Source of the DNA: Sphingomonas sp. TDK1
GTDB lineage: Bacteria > Pseudomonadota > Alphaproteobacteria > Sphingomonadales > Sphingomonadaceae
Length of the DNA stretch: 64,000 bases
NCBI RefSeq assembly: GCF_001650735.1
Contig: NZ_LXVY01000048.1
Coordinates: 248,001 to 312,000 of the forward strand
Reading direction: 5' to 3'
How positions within the stretch are numbered: position 1 is the first letter of the stretch; every line of letters begins with the position of its first letter. The notes beneath the pieces were generated by a model. That model saw only the letters and a program-made list of their open reading frames with translations, had not been told where the DNA came from and made no database searches. Positions 34,258 through 42,568 of this stretch are shown here, piece after piece. Made by a program: the position numbers and the translations under genes.

Positions 34258-35568
34258 TCAGCGTTGATAGGCCTTGGGCAAAGCCCCTTCCTCGGGCTTC
34301 CAATAGCGGTCGCGCAGGCGGGTCTGCCGGTTGGCCAGCGGCTGCTCGATGCCGTCGACGAACAGCTTCACCGGCTCGCTGCCGATTTCGAGCGGGTCGC
34401 CGTCCCACACCACCACATCCCCGGCGCGGCCGGCGCGCAGCGATCCGTACGCGTCGCCCATCCCCATCGCTTCCGCGGGCTTGGAGCTGATCGCCGCGAA
34501 CGCCGCGTCCCAGCTGAGCCCCGTGGCGCCGGGCACGCGGGTCAGCGCGACGAGATTGCCGGCGAACTGCTTCTCCAGCCGCGCCTGGCGCGCCTCGTCG
34601 TCGTTGATCATGCCCACGCCGACCAGCACGCCCGCCGCCTGCATCCGCCCGATATTGGACTGGGTGGCGGCAAGCTGTTCGAAGCTTGCCGGCAGGTCGT
34701 TGAGCGCATTGGCGATCACCGGCACGCCGGCGGCGGCGATGTCCCGCGCCACGGTCCAGCCCTCGCTGGCGCCGACCAGCACCAGCTTCAACCCCGGCAT
34801 CTCGCGCTTCAGCTGGAGCAGCACCAGGATATCCGACGCGCGCTCGACATGGACGAGCAACGGCACCTTGCCCTGCGCCACCGCGGCCAGTGCCTCGGCA
34901 TCGGCGCGGGTGAGGAGTGCGTCCTTGCCCCGATCGGCGAAGCTGGCCGGGTTGCGCGCATAGTCGCGCGCCTCCAGCATCGCGTTGCGGAACATCGCGA
35001 TCGCCGCCGGACGGCTGCCGCCGGCCGAACGACCGCCGCTCTCGCCATATTCCATGAACTGGAAGGCGCGGGGGCGGGCAACCGCGTGCAGGTCGCTGCG
35101 CGTGTCGATCACCGCCCCCTGGCCGGCGAAGATCGACCCCTTGCTGGTGTCCGGCGCGACCACGGCGCGGGTGACGCCGTCGGTGCGGTTGATCGCGATC
35201 GGGGTCGCGCGCGGGTTTACCGCCGGACTGACGTCCAGCGCCGCGTTGAACGGCGAGCTGCCGGCAGCGGCATCGTTGGTCACGCCGACCCCGTCGACTT
35301 CGACGATACCCATGCGAGTGAAGCCGGCGAAGATGCCCGGCGTCACATAGCGTCCGCCGGCATCCACCGTCTGCATGCCCGCCGGCACCGCGACGCCGCG
35401 CCCGGCCGCGACGACCTTGCCGCCGCGCACCACCACCGTGCCGCCCGCAATCGGCGCCGATCCGTCGCCGATCACCAGCTTGGCGTTGGTGACCGCGATA
35501 TCCTGCGCCATCGCAGGCGCCGCCAGCGCCGCGCAGGCAGCCGCGGCGAGAAACAGGGTCTTCCTCAC
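34258..35568 (-). CDS. Amidohydrolase-like protein lacking the HxH motif
   Basis: A 436-residue exported protein (signal peptide cut after AMAQ) with the amidohydrolase layout: an N-terminal beta-sandwich (VTNAKLVIGDGSAPIAGG), GGRYVTPGIFAGFTRMG where active members have HxH after the TPG-turn, and a C-terminal GRAGDVVVWDGDPLE. The metal-binding HxH is replaced by FAGFTR, so it is probably not a standard metalloenzyme. It starts with GTG overlapping the stop of the intact amidohydrolase (GTGA), so the two are made together and may form a heteromer. Confidence 0.78.
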   Translation of the reverse strand: MRKTLFLAAAACAALAAPAMAQDIAVTNAKLVIGDGSAPIAGGTVVVRGGKVVAAGRGVAVPAGMQTVDAGGRYVTPGIFAGFTRMGIVEVDGVGVTNDAAAGSSPFNAALDVSPAVNPRATPIAINRTDGVTRAVVAPDTSKGSIFAGQGAVIDTRSDLHAVARPRAFQFMEYGESGGRSAGGSRPAAIAMFRNAMLEARDYARNPASFADRGKDALLTRADAEALAAVAQGKVPLLVHVERASDILVLLQLKREMPGLKLVLVGASEGWTVARDIAAAGVPVIANALNDLPASFEQLAATQSNIGRMQAAGVLVGVGMINDDEARQARLEKQFAGNLVALTRVPGATGLSWDAAFAAISSKPAEAMGMGDAYGSLRAGRAGDVVVWDGDPLEIGSEPVKLFVDGIEQPLANRQTRLRDRYWKPEEGALPKAYQR

Positions 35569-36983
35569 TTCACATCCCCCTCGCCCGGCTGGCCGAGCTC
35601 GAAATCGGAAACCGGGCGGCGCTTGGGATCCTTGGCGTCATACAGCAGCGCGCCGTCGACCCACACCATTTCCGGCCGCGTGTAGACGCTGAACGGATTG
35701 CCGTTCCACAGCACCACGTCCGCCATCTTGCCGGCCTTGAGGCTGCCGGTCCTGTCGGCAATGCCCAGCGCGATGGCGGGATTGATCGCCAGCCACTTCC
35801 AGGCCGTCGCCTCGGACACGTCGAAGCCGCCGCGGATCGCCGAAGCGCGCGCCTTGGCGACTTCCTGGTTCAGCCGCTGGATACCGTTCGCATCGTCCGA
35901 ATGGATCATCGCGCAGGCGCCTTCCTTCTCCAGGATGGCGAGGTTCTCGGGCACCGCGTCGTACGACTCCATCTTGAATCCGTACCAGTCGGCCCAGACG
36001 GCGGCGCAGGTATTGTTGACCTTCAGCAGATCGGCGATCTTGTAGGCTTCCACCGCGTGGTGAAATGCCGAGACGCGATAGCCGAATTCCTTGGCCATAT
36101 CGAGGACATTGGCCATTTCATCGGCGCGATAGCAGTGATTCTGCACGCGAATTTCGCCGTCGAGCACGCCGCGCAGCGTATCCATCGCGATGTCCCTGGA
36201 CGGTGGCTCGCCGCCATCCTTCTCATATTTCTCCCAGCGACGCTTATATTCGGCCGCCTTCGCCCAGGTCTGGCGGTCGACGGCGATGTTGCCCATCCGG
36301 GTGGAGGGTTCGCGGCCCCGGCTGCCATAGACGCGCTTAGGGTTCTCGCCGCACGCCATCTTCAGGCCATAGGGCGCGCCGGGGAATTTCATCCCCTGCA
36401 TGGTGCGGGCATAGACGTTCTTGAGCACCACGGAACGGCCGCCGAACAGGTTCGCCGAGCCCGGCAGGATCTGGAGCGTCGTCACGCCGCCATTGGCAAG
36501 CGCGCGGCCGAAGCCGGGATCCTGCGGCCAGACGCTATGCTCGGCCCAGACATCCGCGGTGACCGGCGAGGTCGCCTCGTTGCCGTCCGAAAGGGCATCC
36601 ACGCCCGGCGAGGGATAGTCGCCGAGATGGCTGTGGATGTCGATCACGCCGGGGGTCACATATTTGCCCTGCCCGTCGATCACGGTGACGCCGGCTTCGG
36701 CGGTCAGGGTCTGGCCGACCGCGACGATCCTGCCGTCGCGGAACAGCACCGCGCCCCCGTCGATCCGGCCGCCTTCGCCGTCGAGGATCGTCACGTTGGT
36801 CAGCAGGGTCGGCACGCCCGGATAGGGGCGGTAGGTCGACGGATAGGGATCGTGATCGTACCCCTTGCCCAGGCCCGGCCCCTTCTGCGCGGGTGCGGAG
36901 GAGGCGCTGGCGGGCTTGCCGCCGCTTCCCCCGCAGGCGGTTAGGGCGACGCAGGCGGCCGCCATGGCAAAGCTTCGGATCAA
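35565..36983 (-). CDS. Amidohydrolase family protein with intact metal site
   Basis: A 472-residue exported amidohydrolase (imidazolonepropionase-like group). The metal motif is present as VIDIHSHLGD, with later conserved His residues (VSAFHHAVEA) and Asp (IHSDDANG), and the C-terminal GKMADVVLWNGNP. The signal peptide ends in a lipobox-like LTAC, so it may be lipid-anchored. I favour the TTG start at 36983, which has AGGGAG before it; the frame extends to 37022. It is likely a periplasmic hydrolase of cyclic amides or peptides, paired with the HxH-less protein. Confidence 0.82.
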   Translation of the reverse strand: MIRSFAMAAACVALTACGGSGGKPASASSAPAQKGPGLGKGYDHDPYPSTYRPYPGVPTLLTNVTILDGEGGRIDGGAVLFRDGRIVAVGQTLTAEAGVTVIDGQGKYVTPGVIDIHSHLGDYPSPGVDALSDGNEATSPVTADVWAEHSVWPQDPGFGRALANGGVTTLQILPGSANLFGGRSVVLKNVYARTMQGMKFPGAPYGLKMACGENPKRVYGSRGREPSTRMGNIAVDRQTWAKAAEYKRRWEKYEKDGGEPPSRDIAMDTLRGVLDGEIRVQNHCYRADEMANVLDMAKEFGYRVSAFHHAVEAYKIADLLKVNNTCAAVWADWYGFKMESYDAVPENLAILEKEGACAMIHSDDANGIQRLNQEVAKARASAIRGGFDVSEATAWKWLAINPAIALGIADRTGSLKAGKMADVVLWNGNPFSVYTRPEMVWVDGALLYDAKDPKRRPVSDFELGQPGEGDVK

Positions 36984-37192
36984 GCGTGACTCCCTGATGT
37001 TCTTATGATTGTCCCCGCGCAATTGATTGCTGTCACCGGCCGATTTGGCAAGCGCCTGTTCGAAGAGGAAGACGAAATCCGCAGAAAAGCGCGCGTCACC
37101 CTATGGCTTTTCGTTGGGAATTAACCGATGCTGACTAAATCGTAGCCTTGGCTTCGACCTGTTCAGGGGCAGGTAGTTTGCACGTTGATACC

Positions 37193-39895
37193 ATGAAGCT
37201 GGGCGCTGCAGGCCTTGGCCCTAAGCGCCTGAACGTCTCCGCAGCGAAGACGCTCGCCGTCATCGCCTTCGTGTGCGGACTGACGACGCTGCTGGGCTGG
37301 GCGCTCGACATTCCCCTCCTCTACCGTTTCCTGCCGACCACCTATCCCCTGTGGCCGCTCAGCGGCTTGGCCTACACCTGCATCGCGGCCGGCGTGCTGG
37401 CGGATCAGGCCGAGCGGCGCCGCCTTGCCCTGCCGCTCTATGCCATCGCGCTGACCATCGGCGTGCTCGGCACCGCCCAGCCCCTGATCCATCCCTGGAT
37501 CAATCCGGGCATGCTGCTTTTCCCCAGCCGGATCGAAGTGCTGGGATTGCCGCACGGCGGCAATCCCGGGGTGAACGCGGTCGTCTACCAGCTGATGCTG
37601 CCGATCGCCGCACTCGCCTGCCGCAGTCGATGGCGGCTGCTGCGCGAGGTCGCACCGCTGGTGGCCATCGCGCCGCTTGCCCTGGCGTTGTCGAGCGCCA
37701 CCGCGATGATGCTGGCGACCAAGCCCAGCGTGGTAAACCTCGACCTGCGCGCGTCGGTGCCGGGCACGATCATAGCGATGTCGCTGACGGCAGCCATTCT
37801 GCTCGGTCATTGGCGCGTGGTCGGGCAGGCCTCGGCCAGGATCGAGCGTCCGCAACCGAGCGCCATCCAGACGGTCGTCGCCGGGGCGATCCTGCTGCCC
37901 GCCCTGCCCGCCACGATCGAGCTTCTGCTCGAGCGCCGCGCCGACGGCGCGATGATCCCCGGCCATCTCGTGCTCGGCATGTTCAACGTTCTGGCCATCG
38001 GCCTGATCGCCTATTGGGCGGTTCATCGCGTCGGCCGCGAACAGACCGCCCGCGCCGAACTGACGCTGGCGCTGGACGGCGCGACCGTGACGATGACGGA
38101 CGCGCGGGGCGCGATCATCTACTGGTCGCTCGGCTGCCAGCAACTCTACGGCTTCACGGAAGCCGAAGCACTGGGCGCGAACATCTACATGCTGCTCCGG
38201 GCACGCTGTCCCAGCTGGAACAGCAGCTATGCCTTGCCCGACGCCGACGGCGCACAGGAACTGGTGGAACAGCGCAAGGACGGCAGCGAACTGCATGTCA
38301 TCGAACGCCAGCTTCGCTTCGCAACGCCGGACCGCGGCGCCATCGTGGTGCACAGCATCCTCGATATCTCCGAGCGCGTTTCCGCGCTGCGCGCCCTGCG
38401 GGCCAGCGAGGAACGCCTGGCACAGGCCGCGGCGGCACACGAACTCGGCATCTTCGACTGGGACGTGGGGAGCGACCACGTCAACTGGTCGCCGGGTACC
38501 GAACAGCGCCTGGGCCTGCGGCCCGGCGCCTTGTCCAACTTCGAGTCCTGGCGACACCTGATCAACCCGGACGATCTGGAAAGTCTTCGCAACACCGTCA
38601 CCCTCGCGACCAAGGAACGCGCGGACCGATTTGCGTTTCGGTACAGGCTGGACAATCAGGAAGGCGTGGCCCGGACTCTGGAGGGCTCCGCACGCTGCTT
38701 CTACGGCGCGAACGGCGAGCTGATCCGGGTGGTGGGCGCAGCCCTGGACATCACCGAGCGCGACGAGCGAGAAGCGGCGCTCCGGCGGCGCGAGGCGCAG
38801 ATGCGCACGGTGCTCGAAACCGTCCCGGATGCGATGATCGTTCTGGGCAGCGACGGTTCGATCCTGCAGTTCAGCGCCGCCGCCGAACTGCTCTGGGGCT
38901 ATCGCGCTTCGGAAGTGGTGGGGCGCCACTTCACCATGCTGATCCCGTCCGACGAAGCGGAAGCGGACGAGGAACTGCTGCGGCGCTTCATCGAAACCGG
39001 CGAGGGGCTGGTCGGCGAGGTGCTGGTCGGCACCGCGCTGACCGCCGACGGGCGACGCTTCCCGGCGGAGATGCGCGCCGGCGTCGCGCGCAGCGACGGG
39101 CATCTTCTGATTACCGTCTTCATCCGCGATCTGAGCGAGCGCGTTGCGGCCGAGCAACGCCTGAGCGAACTCAACAACGAGATCGCGCATGTGTCGCGCC
39201 AGAGCGCGATGAGCGAGATGGCCGCGGATCTTGCGCATGAGCTCAACCAGCCGCTCAGTGCGACAGCCAATTTTCTCGCGGCCGCCCGCATGTTGATCGA
39301 GCGCGGCGAAGGCGGCCCGCGCGTCACCGACCTGTTACGCATGGGCTCCGAGCAGACGCAGCGCGCCGGCGAGATCATCCGCAGGCTACGCGCCTTCGTC
39401 GCGCGCGGCGAAGTCGAGATGCGGGTTGAATCGGTCGAGCGGACCATCCGCGACGCGGTGGAGCTGGTGCTGGTCGGCACCGGCCATTTCAACCTGCGGG
39501 TGAGCTTCAACCTCGACCCTGCCGCGCGCTTCATTCTCGCGGATCGCATCCAGGTGCAGCAGGTGCTGGTCAATCTGCTGCGCAACGCGGTGCAGGCGCT
39601 CAAGATGGTCGATCCCGACGACCGCCAGATTACAATAACATCCGAGACGCTGCCCGACGAAATGGTAGCAATCACAGTTACGGACAGCGGTCCGGGCCTC
39701 CCCGCGCATGTGTTGGAAACACTTTTTTCACGCTTCAGTACGACCAAAGGCGGGGCTGGTGGAATGGGGATTGGACTTTCGATCAGCAAACGCATTATCG
39801 AGGGTCATGGGGGGATACTCAGTGCGGAAAATGCGCCGGGGGGTGGTGCGTCGTTCCGCTTTACTTTACCCGGTGTCGAAGAAGGTGAAGAATAA
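37193..39895 (+). CDS. Membrane PAS sensor histidine kinase (FixL-like)
   Basis: A 900-residue kinase. About eight membrane helices fill residues 10-270, followed by three PAS domains (about 283-400, 403-525 and 530-655), a FixL-type dimerisation helix with His682 in LAHELNQPLSATANF, and an HATPase domain (NLLRNAVQAL, DSGPGLP, GGMGIGLSISKRI). The third PAS and the kinase core look like FixL, but the segment aligned with the FixL haem-ligand His (PSDEAEADEELLRRF) has no His, so oxygen sensing by haem is doubtful. It is coupled by TAATG to the FixJ-type regulator, its likely partner. Confidence 0.85.
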   Translation: MKLGAAGLGPKRLNVSAAKTLAVIAFVCGLTTLLGWALDIPLLYRFLPTTYPLWPLSGLAYTCIAAGVLADQAERRRLALPLYAIALTIGVLGTAQPLIHPWINPGMLLFPSRIEVLGLPHGGNPGVNAVVYQLMLPIAALACRSRWRLLREVAPLVAIAPLALALSSATAMMLATKPSVVNLDLRASVPGTIIAMSLTAAILLGHWRVVGQASARIERPQPSAIQTVVAGAILLPALPATIELLLERRADGAMIPGHLVLGMFNVLAIGLIAYWAVHRVGREQTARAELTLALDGATVTMTDARGAIIYWSLGCQQLYGFTEAEALGANIYMLLRARCPSWNSSYALPDADGAQELVEQRKDGSELHVIERQLRFATPDRGAIVVHSILDISERVSALRALRASEERLAQAAAAHELGIFDWDVGSDHVNWSPGTEQRLGLRPGALSNFESWRHLINPDDLESLRNTVTLATKERADRFAFRYRLDNQEGVARTLEGSARCFYGANGELIRVVGAALDITERDEREAALRRREAQMRTVLETVPDAMIVLGSDGSILQFSAAAELLWGYRASEVVGRHFTMLIPSDEAEADEELLRRFIETGEGLVGEVLVGTALTADGRRFPAEMRAGVARSDGHLLITVFIRDLSERVAAEQRLSELNNEIAHVSRQSAMSEMAADLAHELNQPLSATANFLAAARMLIERGEGGPRVTDLLRMGSEQTQRAGEIIRRLRAFVARGEVEMRVESVERTIRDAVELVLVGTGHFNLRVSFNLDPAARFILADRIQVQQVLVNLLRNAVQALKMVDPDDRQITITSETLPDEMVAITVTDSGPGLPAHVLETLFSRFSTTKGGAGGMGIGLSISKRIIEGHGGILSAENAPGGGASFRFTLPGVEEGEE

Positions 39896-40509
39896 TGACC
39901 CGAACGATCTACATCGTTGACGATGACGATGCCGTGCGCGCATCCCTGCACAGCCTGTTGTCCGTACGGCCGGACCTGATCGTCCGCGGCTATCGCTCCG
40001 GTGATGCTTTTCTCGAGCAGGAGAGCGAGCTGGATCCCGGCGTGGTGCTGCTCGATTTCCACATGCCCGGTTCCAGCGGGCTCGATGTTCTGACCACCTT
40101 GGATCGCGCGCCCAAGTTCGTGCCGATCGTACTCACCGGTCAGGGAAATGTCGGCCTGGCGGTGCAGGCGATGAAGGCGGGCGCGCTCGATTTCATCGAG
40201 AAGCCCTATGAAGCCGAGTTCCTGCTGAAGGTGATCGACCAGGCCTTCTCCAAGCTGGAGGAAGACAGCGAGGCCGCGGCACGGACCGCGACCGCGGAAT
40301 CGAAGATCGCCAAGCTCTCGCCGCGCGAGACCGACGTGCTGAAGGGCCTGATCGAAGGCCGTTCGAACAAGATCATCGCCTATGAGCTGGACATCAGTCC
40401 GCGCACGGTGGAGATCTACCGCGCCAATCTGATGGAAAAACTGGAAGTCCGCAGCCTTTCCGAAGCGCTGCGCATCGCCTTCGCCGCGGGGCTGTTCCCC
40501 AAGGGGTGA
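39895..40509 (+). CDS. FixJ-family response regulator
   Basis: A 204-residue two-domain regulator: a receiver with Asp54 (VVLLDFHMPG), Thr in VLTGQG and Lys in EKPY, and a LuxR-type helix-turn-helix (LSPRETDVLKGLIEGRSNKI, DISPRTVEIYRANLMEKL). This is the FixJ/TodT layout. It overlaps the kinase stop by one base. The targets are not in view; in relatives they are respiration or stress genes. Confidence 0.9.
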   Translation: MTRTIYIVDDDDAVRASLHSLLSVRPDLIVRGYRSGDAFLEQESELDPGVVLLDFHMPGSSGLDVLTTLDRAPKFVPIVLTGQGNVGLAVQAMKAGALDFIEKPYEAEFLLKVIDQAFSKLEEDSEAAARTATAESKIAKLSPRETDVLKGLIEGRSNKIIAYELDISPRTVEIYRANLMEKLEVRSLSEALRIAFAAGLFPKG

Positions 40510-40510
40510 C

Positions 40511-40846
40511 TTATTGCATCGTCCCGCCATCGCGCAGCAGTGCAGCGATGGCGGCGGCGGGATCGTCCCCGCTGACATGATGCAGATGCGGTGCGACCGC
40601 GTCGACTTCCGCGCCCACTACGATCAAACGCTGCCAAAGTGGATCCATACAGAGCGCCGGCAAGCCGCCGGGCTGCTCGCGCGTTGCGGACAGATCCGCG
40701 ACCAGGACGGGCGCGACCCCACCCAGCCGAGCGATGCGCGCGGGATCGACCCTTTCCATGCTCACGACATCGATGCCGGAAAGCGCAAGCCGCGCCGCCA
40801 GCATGCTGCGAAGGCTGGCCTCACGAACCATCAGGATCACCAGCAT
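40511..40846 (-). CDS. Small receiver-like protein without the acidic pair
   Basis: A 111-residue protein that resembles a receiver domain in layout: a first strand LVILMVRE, a helix SLRSMLAARLALSG, and Asp51 in PVLVADLSA where a receiver has its phospho-acceptor. The usual Asp-Asp pair after strand 1 is missing (VRE). It may be a pseudo-receiver, or the resemblance may be chance. The start is uncertain: the frame is open to a GTG at 40921. It converges with the FixJ-type gene, with one base between stops. Confidence 0.45.
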   Translation of the reverse strand: MLVILMVREASLRSMLAARLALSGIDVVSMERVDPARIARLGGVAPVLVADLSATREQPGGLPALCMDPLWQRLIVVGAEVDAVAPHLHHVSGDDPAAAIAALLRDGGTMQ

Positions 40847-40951
40847 GTTGAGCACACCATCTTCTCGGCCTTTGTAACGCGCTTGTTTCCGATCATATTC
40901 CGGATCGTGGCTGCTGACCACCCAGGTATCGCTTTGGTCCGATATCCGTGG

Positions 40952-42343
40952 TCAGAACTTGAACACCAGATCGGCATAGCCGTAGCGCGCGTCGCTGCTA
41001 TGCGGGGCATTGGGGGCCTCATGCAGGAAGCGGCCCTTGGCGAGATAGGCGGCGCCGACCTCGATCCGCAGCCGGTCCGGGATGAGCGAACGGCGCACCC
41101 GTACCTCCATTTCGGTTCCAGCATGCCGCCCCGCGGCACCCGATTTGTCACGCACGTTGGTGAAGGCGAAGGTGTCGGTGCGGTCGGCGAGCCACAGCCC
41201 GCGCACGGCGCCCATCAGATCGAGCCGCTTCGACGGCTTCGCCTCGAGGCGGATGCCCGGCGACACCAGATTCGCCAGCCCGACCGGGCCGAACAGGGAC
41301 GTGGGGCCATAATCGGCGCGGCGCGCGCCATATAGCGAGTCGAACCGGCCATAGGCGGCATTGGCCCCATCCCCGCTGGCATAATCGAAGAAGGCGGCGA
41401 TGCGCGGTGTCCAGCCCTTGGGGATGGTGTACCCGCCTTCGACATGGGCGAAGCCCGCACGCACCGTAAGGTTGGTGCGATCGGTGACCGCGTTCGTCAG
41501 ATGCGTCTGGCCCCGTTGCAGCGCCGCTTCGGCCTCGACGTCGAACTTGCCCTTGGCGGGCACCCGGCGGAGACGCAATCCGAACGTCACCAGTCGGCGA
41601 TCGCGGGTCTGATACCCCGGGCGATCCTGTTCGGTAAGGCGATAGACATAGCCGCCCACGCTCACCTTGTGGCCAATATCGGCAAGATTACCGTCGCCCC
41701 CGAAGAACACCGTGCCCGTATCGATGCGGTCAAGTTGGACACGATTGCCGATGATGTCGTCCATCGACGTGGCAAGCGCAGTCACGGGATGGGTCCAAAA
41801 CAGTACCAGCTCGTCCTTGTGCTTGTTTCGATAGTCGACACGGCCGCCGAGATAGGACGGGAAAGTATTGCCAAAGTCGGCCCGCGAAACGAGGCGCATG
41901 GCGCCGAACGTCATGGTGAACCTGCCGCCGATGGCCGTCAGGCTATCTCCCCTGCTCACCAGATTGTGCAGCTTGTAGGTTGCGAAGGCCTGAAGCGGCT
42001 CGATCGTGTTGACGTCGCTGGCCTTGACCGAGCTGTTATGCCCCTCGCCGTAACCGCGCGCATCGAGCAGCTCGCCCGTGACGTTCAGATCGCCCCAGTC
42101 GACCTTGGCCAGGACCAGCGTCCGCACCGACGCGAACACGGTGCTTTCGTCCACCTTGGGACGGAACTGGCCGTCGATACCCTCCAGGCGCGCACGGACA
42201 CTGCCTTCGATGTGCAGCTTCGGACCCGCCGACGCGGGCGGCGGGGTCGCGGACCCGGTCTGCGCATGCGCGGTCCCGGCGACGAGCGACAATGCCAGAC
42301 CGATGCTGCGCCACGAATTTAGACGCTGTTGAATGCCGTACAC
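40952..42343 (-). CDS. Alginate-export-like outer-membrane porin
   Basis: A 463-residue outer-membrane protein with a signal peptide ending AHAQ and a beta-barrel of the AlgE/alginate-export family: DESTVFASVRTLVLAKVDWG, FGAMRLVSRADFGNTFPSY, RIAAFFDYASGDGAN and a terminal aromatic strand YADLVFKF. The GTG at 42343 has AGGAG seven bases before it and removes an unlikely basic N-terminal extension. No alginate genes are nearby, so the substrate is unknown. A TTCCTATAAG element lies about 30 bases upstream. Confidence 0.8.
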   Translation of the reverse strand: MYGIQQRLNSWRSIGLALSLVAGTAHAQTGSATPPPASAGPKLHIEGSVRARLEGIDGQFRPKVDESTVFASVRTLVLAKVDWGDLNVTGELLDARGYGEGHNSSVKASDVNTIEPLQAFATYKLHNLVSRGDSLTAIGGRFTMTFGAMRLVSRADFGNTFPSYLGGRVDYRNKHKDELVLFWTHPVTALATSMDDIIGNRVQLDRIDTGTVFFGGDGNLADIGHKVSVGGYVYRLTEQDRPGYQTRDRRLVTFGLRLRRVPAKGKFDVEAEAALQRGQTHLTNAVTDRTNLTVRAGFAHVEGGYTIPKGWTPRIAAFFDYASGDGANAAYGRFDSLYGARRADYGPTSLFGPVGLANLVSPGIRLEAKPSKRLDLMGAVRGLWLADRTDTFAFTNVRDKSGAAGRHAGTEMEVRVRRSLIPDRLRIEVGAAYLAKGRFLHEAPNAPHSSDARYGYADLVFKF

Positions 42344-42568
42344 CCGCGCGCTCCTGCCGCCCCTAATTGTTGGCCTTATAGGAAGGAACGGCCGCAAGAT
42401 TCGTGCGCGCGACATCGGACCCGGAGTTTTCCGGAAGTTCCCGAGGGACTGTCCGTAATCGCCGAAAGGTCGGTCTCGCCGGAAACGCCTCTATAATAAT
42501 CACCACGTCGCATCCGCGGCGCGGACAAACGCTCCGGCTGCAGATCGGGGCTTGCGGGTGGTATCTAC

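Noticed and set aside
37163..39238. Long minus-strand frame opposite the PAS kinase
   Set aside because: It mirrors conserved PAS and kinase codons and has no recognisable domain or ribosome site.
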